Assembly: GCA_016873595.1 (NCBI GenBank)
Contig: VGWZ01000071.1
Span: 1-9,184 of the forward strand
Reading direction: 5' to 3'
DNA from: Nitrospira sp.
GTDB taxonomy: Bacteria; Nitrospirota; Thermodesulfovibrionia; Thermodesulfovibrionales; SM23-35
Length of the DNA stretch: 9,184 nt
Made by a program: the position numbers and the translations under genes. Below, in pieces: positions 1 to 5,497 of the stretch (positions are counted from its first letter, which is position 1; every line of letters begins with the position of its first letter). The notes under the pieces were generated by a model. It searched no databases. It worked only from the letters and a program-made list of their open reading frames with translations, and had not been told where the DNA came from.

Positions 1-321
1 AAGAAACCACCAGATATCATTTCCACCGATCTGAGCCTTTTGGAGTTTGCTGCGTTATGTAAGTTCAGCGATTTGTTTGTTGGTAATGATTCAGCACCAA
101 TTCATATCGCAGCAGCCACAGGGTTATTTGTAATCGGTATCTATGGGCCTACCTTATCAAAGCACTGTAGTCCATGGACAGACAAAAGGGCACTGTTCGA
201 TATCAGTACAGTTCCGTGCAGAATGTGCAGACAGGACAAGTGCATCTATCCAGAAAAGCAAGCATGTCTCATTATAGTGACACCAAAAATGGTTATTGAT
301 AAACTACACGAGGTATTGTGA
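1..321 (+). CDS. Glycosyltransferase family 9 (heptosyltransferase-like), C-terminal part only
   Basis: Frame 1 is open from the left edge to a TGA at 319-321, giving 106 residues of a protein whose start lies outside the window. The segment FVGNDSAPIHIAAATG (codons 26-41) followed by IYGPT is the sugar-nucleotide-binding signature of glycosyltransferase family 9, which includes the LPS heptosyltransferases WaaF, WaaC and WaaQ. These add heptose from ADP-heptose to the inner core of lipopolysaccharide on the cytoplasmic face of the inner membrane. The tail has the Cys pattern VPCRMC...KC...AC that I associate with WaaF-like members. A TTG at 40 could be mistaken for a start, but the reading frame and the similarity continue upstream of it, so this is a truncated view of a longer gene. 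The family is clear; the exact acceptor (waaF or another member) cannot be fixed from this part. Confidence 0.85.
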   Translation, partial: KKPPDIISTDLSLLEFAALCKFSDLFVGNDSAPIHIAAATGLFVIGIYGPTLSKHCSPWTDKRALFDISTVPCRMCRQDKCIYPEKQACLIIVTPKMVIDKLHEVL

Positions 322-373
322 ATCTGCTCTGTTTTAATTGTAAAATTCATGCAACTCCCTGATCTCTATTGTG

Positions 374-409
374 AGGGGTTAAAGAGCATATCTTTAAAAT
401 GTTTCCCCT
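374..409 (+). other. Stem-loop in the GT9-ugd spacer
   Basis: The 219-bp spacer 322-540 holds no gene that I can see. Within it, TTAAAGA (379-385) and TCTTTAA (391-397) form a perfect 7-bp stem around a 5-nt loop. AGGGG (374-378) directly before it can pair with CCCCT (405-409), leaving the 7-nt sequence aatgttt as a one-sided bulge. No T-run follows, so it is not a standard intrinsic terminator. It may be the 3' end structure of the glycosyltransferase transcript or chance; its function is unknown. Confidence 0.4.
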
Positions 410-464
410 GATATGAATCCTTGAATCGTGTAAGTTTTACAGAATTATCATTTCTCTTATGTTG

Positions 465-494
465 TTGACAACACTGGTGAAAATGCTGTCAAAT
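465..494 (+). promoter_or_regulatory. Possible sigma-70 promoter of ugd
   Basis: A perfect -35 box TTGACA (465-470) is followed after 18 bp by TCAAAT (489-494), a 4/6 match to the -10 box. The -35 box lies inside the short palindrome TGTTG-A-CAACA (463-473), which could be an operator. A second half, TGTCAA, at 487-492 forms an inverted pair with TTGACA. Transcription would start about 500, leaving a leader of about 40 nt before the ugd start at 541. The -10 is weak, so this is tentative. Confidence 0.35.
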
Positions 495-540
495 AGTAAT
501 AAAATTAACTGGTTGATTTTTAGATAATATGGGAGGATAG

Positions 541-1857
541 ATGCACATAGGAATAATTGGAACGGGTTATGTCGGTCTTGTCACAGGGGCATGTTTTGCC
601 GAATTTGGATTATTTGTCACATGCTTAGACAAGGACGAAAAAAAGATAAAATCTTTGAAAAAAGGCAAAGTGCCTTTTTATGAACCAGGTCTTGAAGAGC
701 TTGTACAGAGAAACCTTAAGGAAGGCAGGCTCACTTTCACGACAGATGTCGCAGAAGCAGTTGATTCATCGCTGGTGATATTCATAGCTGTGGGTACACC
801 TCCACGGGGTGATGGCTCAGCAGACCTGAAGTATATCGAAGATGTGGCTAAGGAAATAGCTGCAAATTTAAACGGATATAAGGTTATTGTCACAAAGAGT
901 ACCGTCCCTGTTGGAACAGGTGATAGGATAAGGGAAATAGTTTCAAAAAACCTCAAGAAACAGGTTCATTTTGATATAGTCTCGAACCCTGAGTTTCTTA
1001 GAGAAGGCGCAGCGATAGAAGATTTTATGAGGCCAAACAGGGTTGTGATTGGTGTAGATCCTGAATCGAGTTCAGGACAGCAGGCGATTGCGATAATGAA
1101 GGACCTCTACAAGCCTCTCTATCTTATAGAAACACCATTTGTGATAACAAATATCAAGACCGCAGAGCTTATTAAATATGCCTCCAACTCTTTTCTTGCA
1201 ACGAAGATTTCATTTATCAATGAGATGGCAAACCTTTGTGAGAAGATAGGTGCAGATGTCCACATGGTTGCAAAGGGCATGGGCCTTGACATGCGGATAG
1301 GCTCTAAATTTCTCCATTCTGGACCTGGATATGGTGGCTCCTGTCTTCCAAAGGATACAAAGGCACTTTTAAAGATAGCAGAGGAACAAAGTATTGATCT
1401 CAGAGTAGTTGATGCAGTAGTCAGGGCTAACGAAAAGCAAAAGCAAATTATGGTCAAAAAAATCAAAGATGCAATGGGTATGATAAAAGGCAAGACGATT
1501 GCAATTTTTGGACTTTCTTTCAAGCCGAATACGGATGATATCCGTGACGCTCCTTCCCTTTATTTAATCGAGAATCTCCTAAAAGGGAAAGCAAAGATCA
1601 GAGCATACGACCCTGTTTCAATGAAGGCTACACAGAGAGTATTTCCTGAAATAATGTACTGTAAGAACCCTTATGAGGCTGCAAAAGGATCTGATGCACT
1701 GGTGATTGTGACTGAATGGAATCAGTTCAGGAATCTTGACCTTGACAGACTCAAGAAACTCCTTAAAGATCCATATTTCTTTGATTTTAGAAACATATAC
1801 GAACCGCAGAGACTCAGGGAAAAAGGGTTTAAATATTTTTGTGTGGGCAGGCAATAA
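541..1857 (+). CDS. ugd: UDP-glucose 6-dehydrogenase
   Basis: A cytoplasmic enzyme oxidising UDP-glucose to UDP-glucuronate with two NAD+, which supplies precursors for surface polysaccharide or LPS decoration. It is 438 residues, the normal length for the family. The N-terminal Rossmann domain opens with MHIGIIGTGYVGLVTG. FIAVGTPP and TKSTVPVGT line the cofactor site, and NPEFLREG follows. In the middle domain AELIKYASNSFLA carries the catalytic Lys212 and Asn216. GYGGSCLPKD carries the catalytic nucleophile Cys268. The C-terminal UDP-binding domain has FGLSFKPNTDDIRDAPS. All key residues are intact. The ATG at 541 is preceded by GGGAGG at 531-536. The gene sits behind the GT9 gene but with its own spacer, and smpB begins only 22 bp after its stop. 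GDP-mannose or UDP-ManNAc dehydrogenases are relatives, but the motif set fits Ugd best. Confidence 0.95.
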   Translation: MHIGIIGTGYVGLVTGACFAEFGLFVTCLDKDEKKIKSLKKGKVPFYEPGLEELVQRNLKEGRLTFTTDVAEAVDSSLVIFIAVGTPPRGDGSADLKYIEDVAKEIAANLNGYKVIVTKSTVPVGTGDRIREIVSKNLKKQVHFDIVSNPEFLREGAAIEDFMRPNRVVIGVDPESSSGQQAIAIMKDLYKPLYLIETPFVITNIKTAELIKYASNSFLATKISFINEMANLCEKIGADVHMVAKGMGLDMRIGSKFLHSGPGYGGSCLPKDTKALLKIAEEQSIDLRVVDAVVRANEKQKQIMVKKIKDAMGMIKGKTIAIFGLSFKPNTDDIRDAPSLYLIENLLKGKAKIRAYDPVSMKATQRVFPEIMYCKNPYEAAKGSDALVIVTEWNQFRNLDLDRLKKLLKDPYFFDFRNIYEPQRLREKGFKYFCVGRQ

Positions 1858-1861
1858 AAAA

Positions 1862-1870
1862 TGGTAAAAT
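1862..1870 (+). promoter_or_regulatory. Possible extended -10 promoter directly before smpB
   Basis: TGGTAAAAT matches the extended -10 pattern TGnTATAAT with one mismatch in the hexamer (1865-1870). No convincing -35 box is seen, which extended -10 promoters tolerate. The predicted start point, about 1877-1880, falls on or next to the smpB ATG at 1880, so a transcript from here would be leaderless or nearly so. The AT-rich spacer could also produce such a match by chance. Confidence 0.3.
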
Positions 1871-1879
1871 TATATATAC

Positions 1880-2329
1880 ATGAAAGTTGTTTGCCAGAAC
1901 AGAAAGGCATATCACGACTACCATATTGAAGAAACCATAGAAGCAGGGATGGCACTTTTAGGAACAGAAGTAAAGGCTCTTAAGGAAGGAAAGGTGAATC
2001 TTAAGGATAGTTATGTGATTGTGAAAGATTCAGAGGTTTTTCTCCTCAACTGTCATATTAGTCCTTATAGTCATGGGAATATAATGAACCATGACCCTTT
2101 GAGGACGAGAAAACTTCTATTGCACAGAAGGGAAATAGAAAGGCTGAGGGGCAAGACAGCGATAAAGGGATTCACACTTATTCCGTTGAAGCTCTATTTT
2201 AAAGGGCCTTTTGCAAAGGTAGAAATAGGTCTTGCGAAAGGCAAACAGCTCTTTGAAAAAAGGGAGACGATAAAGGAGAGAGAAGCAAAAAGGGACATGG
2301 AAAGGGCAATGAAAAGTCGACAGAAGTAG
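1880..2329 (+). CDS. smpB: SsrA-binding protein SmpB
   Basis: SmpB binds the tRNA-like end of tmRNA and brings it to stalled ribosomes, where its C-terminal tail probes the empty mRNA channel. The 149-residue product shows the family in order: QNRKAYHDYHIEETIEAG (6-23), GTEVKALKEGKVNLKDSY (28-45), CHISPYSHGN (58-67), NHDPLRTRKLLLHRREIE (70-87), TLIPLKLYF (99-107) and the basic tail GLAKGKQLFEKRETIKERE (117-135), ending in a Lys/Arg-rich helix. The length is slightly short of the usual 150-160, and LFEKRE replaces the more common YDKRE. It lies 22 bp after ugd and 155 bp before ssrA, its RNA partner, an arrangement known from other bacteria. No Shine-Dalgarno sequence is visible in the roughly 20 nt before the ATG, so translation may depend on a leaderless mRNA or on coupling to ugd. 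Confidence 0.96.
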   Translation: MKVVCQNRKAYHDYHIEETIEAGMALLGTEVKALKEGKVNLKDSYVIVKDSEVFLLNCHISPYSHGNIMNHDPLRTRKLLLHRREIERLRGKTAIKGFTLIPLKLYFKGPFAKVEIGLAKGKQLFEKRETIKEREAKRDMERAMKSRQK

Positions 2330-2400
2330 ATTGTAGAGTTTCAATCTTCAATGAAGAACGATTTTCTTCGTCGTGCTCTTTAATAGCAACTCCACAGGAC

Positions 2401-2428
2401 GGACAAAATTGAGCACCTGACTTTGTCC
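2401..2428 (+). repeat. Perfect 7-bp inverted repeat around the ssrA -35 box
   Basis: GGACAAA (2401-2407) and TTTGTCC (2422-2428) are exact inverted copies separated by 14 bp. They bracket the proposed -35 box TTGAGC (2409-2414), and the second copy ends 2 bp before the TATAAT at 2431. The centre-to-centre distance is 21 bp, two helical turns, as for a dimeric DNA-binding protein. No regulator can be named, and it may be fortuitous. Confidence 0.3.
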
Positions 2429-2436
2429 TATATAAT
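2409..2436 (+). promoter_or_regulatory. Sigma-70 promoter of the tmRNA gene
   Basis: TTGAGC (2409-2414, 4/6 match to the -35 box) and a perfect TATAAT (2431-2436) are separated by 16 bp. Transcription would begin near 2443, giving a 5' leader of about 40 nt that RNase P would remove to make the mature end at 2485. A second candidate, the extended -10 TGTTATACT (2458-2466), lies closer and would start transcription about 12 nt before the mature end. Either or both may be used. Confidence 0.5.
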
Positions 2437-2484
2437 CTGAGGTCAAAAGATTTTATATGTTATACTATTATATAGTTTTGAGTT

Positions 2485-2830
2485 GGGGGCGAAAGGACTC
2501 GACGGGGGTTATGAGGCTCAGGTAGCATGCCGTGGTTCCGTCACCACGCAAAAAGGCGGAAACACATATAAAAGCCAACAACGAACTGGCACTCGCTGCA
2601 TAATTAATGCAGCACACTACCTTGAGATTGCCTGTGTTTCGAGGATAGTGTCGGATAGCAGGCTGGCCTTGAGGGATTTCTTCTGACCTTAAGGTGAGAA
2701 CAAAGGAGATAGGATAATGAAAAGCCCGTCTGCTGGCGGTTCATTATCCAAAGGTAAAAAGCAGAATAAGCATGTAGAAGCCTGTGAGTAGTACTTTCGG
2801 ACGCGGGTTCAATTCCCGCCGCCTCCACCA
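2485..2830 (+). ncRNA. ssrA: Transfer-messenger RNA (one-piece tmRNA)
   Basis: tmRNA acts with SmpB to release stalled ribosomes and to tag the unfinished protein for proteolysis. The 5' end GGGGGCG (2485-2491) pairs with CGCCTCC (2820-2826) as the acceptor stem; a discriminator A and an encoded CCA close the gene. The 5' side has the conserved GGACTCGACGGG. The 3' side has a T arm with stem GCGGG/CCCGC (2803-2807, 2815-2819) around the loop TTCAATT. A first pseudoknot-like hairpin, CGTGG/CCACG, lies near 2531-2548. The tag reading frame starts at GCC 2574 and ends at TAA 2601-2603, encoding ANNELALAA; the stop sits in a hairpin GCTGCA/TGCAGC, as in other tmRNAs. The length is 346 nt, typical of the one-piece form. 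Open frames on both strands here are shadows of the RNA. Confidence 0.97.
2574..2603 (+). other. tmRNA proteolysis-tag reading frame (ANNELALAA-stop)
   Basis: The resume codon GCC at 2574 opens the frame A-N-N-E-L-A-L-A-A followed by TAA. With the alanine carried by the tmRNA itself, the appended tag would be AANNELALAA. The end LAA is the degradation signal recognised by ClpXP and FtsH-type proteases; an FtsH is encoded 3.5 kb downstream. Confidence 0.92.
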
Positions 2831-2858
2831 TGATAGTTTCGTTAAAATTTTTTCACAA

Positions 2859-2876
2859 TCCCGATGTATATCGGGA
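2859..2876 (+). repeat. Palindrome TCCCGAT-GTAT-ATCGGGA downstream of ssrA
   Basis: A perfect 7-bp stem with a 4-nt loop lies 28 bp after the tmRNA end. Only a weakly pyrimidine-rich stretch follows, not a T-run, so it is a poor intrinsic terminator, though it could block 3' trimming or help end the tmRNA transcript. It may instead be a small dispersed palindrome. A possible -10 box TATACT (2888-2893) for the amidase gene begins 11 bp after it. Confidence 0.45.
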
Positions 2877-2928
2877 CATCTTCCATTTATACTATTTATT
2901 ATTTATAGTGGAGAAAATCAATTTTCAG

Positions 2929-3858
2929 GTGAAAAAGGTTTTTTTTATATTCTTAGCCGTAGTTCTTATGGCTGGTTCCCTCTCTGCCCAGCAGACTAAA
3001 GAGGTCTTGCTCAAGTTCAGCAAACAGGAAGGTCAGATGCGCATTGTGCTTGAGGCTGAGGAAACATTTATAAAAAAAACTGAGGCTGTGACGTTGCCAT
3101 CTCAGATAAAGGTAAAGTTCCCCGGACCGTTCAATCTTATTTCCCAGAAAAATTTCCCCCTTGATATCGTATCAGAGGATAAATTATTGGTAATCAAGCT
3201 GGAAAAACAGAGCGAGATAAAAATCTCAAGACTCTCTTCTCCTGCAAGGATTGTGTTCGATATTCAAAAGGGAGAAAAGCAATCTGCACCCATCCTTTCT
3301 AAGGTCTTTGTTCTTGATGCAGGACATGGAGGCTATGATTTTGGAATGGTCTCTGGAGATATGAGGGAGAAAGATATCAGCCTGGATCTGGTGAAAGATT
3401 TAAATACAATTCTTTCAAAAAAGGGTAAAAAGGTATTCCTTACACGGAAGGTTGATCAGTATATGCCGCTTATTGAGAGAATCAAGTTTGTGAACCAAAA
3501 AGCCCCTGATGTATTTATCAGTTTCCATTTCTCGATGTCTGAAAATTTTATTCTTTATATTCCCGTTCTCGAAAATCAGGGCACAGACGAAGTTGTTGAC
3601 TCATACAGTCTCTCATCGAGACAGAAAAAATATATGGGGAAAAGCAAAACCCTTTCAGAGAGTATTGGAAAGGCGATAAAAGATGAGTTCAAGGTGAATG
3701 TTGTTTACAGGAGTATGCCTCTTCCTCTCATTAACTCTACAGGTGCACCTTCTGCAGTAATCGAACTCCCCTCACCAAAATTTATGGTTTATGACCTGCA
3801 GACGAAGGCGAGACTGATAAATTCAATTGTTAATGGAATTGCAGCATATGGTCAATAG
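2929..3858 (+). CDS. N-acetylmuramoyl-L-alanine amidase (Amidase_3) with N-terminal AMIN-like domain
   Basis: An exported zinc amidase cleaving the bond between N-acetylmuramic acid and the stem peptide of peptidoglycan, used in cell separation and wall turnover. The GTG at 2929 is preferred because it puts a signal peptide at the front (KKVFFIFLAVVLMAG, likely cleavage after SLSA). The in-frame ATG at 2830 overlaps the tmRNA CCA end and would put a long non-signal stretch before it. GGAG at 2910-2913 is 15 nt away, so the ribosome site is weak. Residues about 22-105 resemble an AMIN domain. The catalytic domain follows, with LDAGHGG (His133), REKD (Glu147) and SFHFS (His200) as zinc ligands and Glu279 in AVIELP as catalytic acid/base. 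The segment after His200 lacks the usual GIExY-type pattern, so it is a divergent member. Numbering is from the GTG start; the length is 309 residues. Confidence 0.85.
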   Translation: MKKVFFIFLAVVLMAGSLSAQQTKEVLLKFSKQEGQMRIVLEAEETFIKKTEAVTLPSQIKVKFPGPFNLISQKNFPLDIVSEDKLLVIKLEKQSEIKISRLSSPARIVFDIQKGEKQSAPILSKVFVLDAGHGGYDFGMVSGDMREKDISLDLVKDLNTILSKKGKKVFLTRKVDQYMPLIERIKFVNQKAPDVFISFHFSMSENFILYIPVLENQGTDEVVDSYSLSSRQKKYMGKSKTLSESIGKAIKDEFKVNVVYRSMPLPLINSTGAPSAVIELPSPKFMVYDLQTKARLINSIVNGIAAYGQ

Positions 3859-3918
3859 AATTTTAAAAATGAGAACTGAGAAACAGGAACTGAAAATGAA
3901 AATGAAACAGAGAGCAGG

Positions 3919-4485
3919 ATGAATATAAAGAGACTGTCTATCATACTCCTATTTGTGTTACTTTTCTCGGGAGGCGTTGTAGGGGGATATTTTTATTTCT
4001 CGAAAATCTTTTCTAAAAACAGACCTGTCGGAGAGGAGAAACTTGAAGCACAAACGAAGACAGAAGATCTTTTTTCTTTAAGAATTTATTATCCTGTAGG
4101 GAATAGGCTTCAATTCGAAGATAGAAGGCTTTCGAGGAGGGATGCACAAATAGCAATCGCCCAGACTACAGTGGAAGAATTTCTTAAAGGCCCTGTGGGC
4201 GGAATGACATCAAATATACCGAAAGGAGTAAAACTCCTCGGCCTTTATAAAGATGCAGAGAGAATACTCTATGTTGATCTCTCAGATGATTTCAGGAGGA
4301 ATTTCCATGGTGACGCTCTTTCAGAATTTTACCTTCTCAAAGGTCTTTACGAGAGCCTTATTTCGAATATACAGGATGTTGAAAATGTAAAAATCCTTAT
4401 CGAAGGAAGGGAGGTGGAGACACTCGGAGGCCACCTTTATCTCATCTATCCTTTAAAAGGTATGGTTTCTAATGAATATGAGTAA
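3919..4485 (+). CDS. Membrane-anchored GerMN-domain protein
   Basis: A 188-residue protein with one N-terminal membrane segment (about residues 6-28) after a short basic start, so it is probably anchored in the inner membrane with the rest in the periplasm. Residues about 54-178 match the GerMN domain, first described in Bacillus GerM: IYYPVGNRL, then a helix ending EEFLKGPVGG, IPKGVKLLG, YVDLSDDF, and EVETLGG near the end. GerMN proteins are linked to peptidoglycan during sporulation in Firmicutes, but they also occur in non-sporulating Gram-negatives, where their role is unclear. It lies between an amidase and murI, and its stop overlaps the murI start, so a wall-related role is a fair inference. 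A purine-rich stretch with an 8-codon mini-ORF (ATG at 3896) ends in an ATGA overlap with this start at 3919. Confidence 0.8.
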   Translation: MNIKRLSIILLFVLLFSGGVVGGYFYFSKIFSKNRPVGEEKLEAQTKTEDLFSLRIYYPVGNRLQFEDRRLSRRDAQIAIAQTTVEEFLKGPVGGMTSNIPKGVKLLGLYKDAERILYVDLSDDFRRNFHGDALSEFYLLKGLYESLISNIQDVENVKILIEGREVETLGGHLYLIYPLKGMVSNEYE

Positions 4486-5287
4486 GAAAGACAGACCGAT
4501 CGGAGTCTTTGACTCGGGGATAGGTGGACTCACCGTTTTAAAGGAAATAATAAAAGAATTACCTGATGAGGATACTATTTATCTTGGTGATACCGCAAGG
4601 GTTCCGTACGGAATAAGGTCACCGGAAACAGTTACCAGATATTCATTTGAAAACACAAAATTCCTGTTTTCAAAAAATATTAAACTCCTCGTCGTTGCCT
4701 GTAATACCGCATCTTCTGTCAGTCTCGAAGCCATTAAAAGCAGCATATCAATTCCAGTTGTCGGAGTTATTGAACCAGGAGTAAAAGCTGCCATGAAAGC
4801 AACAAGAAATAAAAAGGTCGGTGTTATCGGTACGGAAGCAACAATAAAGAGTAATGCTTATACCAGAGCGATTAAGTCTATTGATAAGGATATAGAGGTA
4901 TTTGGCCTTGCCTGTTCTTTGTTTGTACCTCTTGTAGAGGAGGGGTGGACGGATGGAGATATTGTTACCCTGATCATCGAGAGATACCTTAAGGAAATGA
5001 AAAACAACTCTATAGATACCCTTGTGCTTGGATGCACCCATTATCCATTGCTCAAAAGGGTTATATCTCTGGTTATAGGTGAAAATGTACAACTTATAGA
5101 TTCGGCAATTGAAGTAGCACAGGAGATAAAAGCAATTCTTGAAATTATTGATTTGAAAAGGCAACAGACAGGAGAGCCTCTAAGAGAGTTTTATGTAACT
5201 GATTCACCTGAGAGATTTGTAATGGTCGGCGAAAGATTTCTTGGACAGAAGATCCGTAACATTAAGAAAGTGGTCGTCGGCGGATAG
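4472..5287 (+). CDS. murI: Glutamate racemase
   Basis: A cytoplasmic, cofactor-independent enzyme making D-glutamate from L-glutamate for the peptidoglycan stem peptide. The 271 residues contain the full set of family motifs: IGVFDSGIGGLTVL at 10-23 (Asp14, Ser15), YLGDTARVPYG, VVACNTAS with catalytic Cys77, GVIEPG, and LVLGCTHYPLL with catalytic Cys188. The start ATG at 4472 overlaps the end of the GerMN gene by 14 nt, so the two are very likely translationally coupled. AAAGG at 4456-4460 is a weak ribosome site. A second in-frame ATG at 4478 would remove only two residues. After the stop there is a 236-bp spacer full of repeats, so the operon probably ends here or is partly uncoupled from rph. 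Confidence 0.96.
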   Translation: MNMSKKDRPIGVFDSGIGGLTVLKEIIKELPDEDTIYLGDTARVPYGIRSPETVTRYSFENTKFLFSKNIKLLVVACNTASSVSLEAIKSSISIPVVGVIEPGVKAAMKATRNKKVGVIGTEATIKSNAYTRAIKSIDKDIEVFGLACSLFVPLVEEGWTDGDIVTLIIERYLKEMKNNSIDTLVLGCTHYPLLKRVISLVIGENVQLIDSAIEVAQEIKAILEIIDLKRQQTGEPLREFYVTDSPERFVMVGERFLGQKIRNIKKVVVGG

Positions 5288-5308
5288 TGCGTGTATTGTG
5301 TTAAGATT

Positions 5309-5369
5309 TCATTGCGAGGAGGGCGTTTTGGCTGAGGAGCAATCTAAAAGAAGGATTGCCTCGCACTGA
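5309..5369. repeat. Palindromic intergenic repeat, element A
   Basis: The ends TCATTGCGAG (5309-5318) and CTCGCACTGA (5360-5369) are inverted copies matching at 9 of 10 positions. Inside, GCAATC (5339-5344) pairs with GATTGC (5354-5359) around a 9-nt loop. The sequence resembles short TCATTGCGAGG... repeats that I have seen scattered in genomes of environmental bacteria; this is from memory, without a search. It is non-coding, has no transposase, and lies in the murI-rph spacer. As RNA it would fold into a long hairpin and might act as a weak terminator or processing site. Confidence 0.65.
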
Positions 5370-5408
5370 CAATATTATCCAGTAGTATGAGACATTTTTA
5401 ACGTGTTC

Positions 5409-5497
5409 TGTCATTGCGGCTTGTCCGCAATCCTTCTTTTCCTCTTCTGCGAATTAGCCGGGGCTGACAGAAAGATTCCCGACAAGCGGGAATGACA
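5409..5497. repeat. MITE-like element B with hairpin-forming inverted ends
   Basis: Two 29-bp inverted ends, 5409-5437 and 5469-5497, match at 24 of 29 positions, with a 31-bp centre. Each end is itself a perfect 7-bp hairpin with the same loop (CTTGT, or ACAAG on the other side): ATTGCGG/CCGCAAT at 5413-5431 and ATTCCCG/CGGGAAT at 5475-5493. Four of the five differences between the ends are compensating pairs within these hairpins. An outer pair TTTTTAAC (5395-5402) / GTTAAAAA (5504-5511) flanks the element symmetrically at 6 bp. It resembles non-autonomous, palindromic repeats mobilised elsewhere in the genome; no transposase is present here. The right hairpin ends 21 bp before the rph ribosome site. 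Confidence 0.7.

Noticed and set aside
2483..2686. A 67-codon open frame on the + strand over the tmRNA 5' half
   Set aside because: It lies entirely in the tmRNA gene, whose ends, T arm, tag frame and acceptor stem are clear; the frame is a shadow of the RNA.
2604..2831. A minus-strand open frame beginning MVEAAGIEPASE
   Set aside because: This is the well-known spurious protein made by translating the antisense of a tmRNA or tRNA 3' end with its T arm and CCA.
2859..2876. Strong intrinsic terminator for the tmRNA
   Set aside because: The stem is perfect but only a short mixed pyrimidine stretch follows, without a T-run, so I list it as a palindrome only.
2830..2928. ATG at 2830 as the start of the amidase
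   Set aside because: The ATG overlaps the final A of the tmRNA CCA, has no ribosome site, and would place about 33 residues before a good signal peptide. The GTG at 2929 is better.
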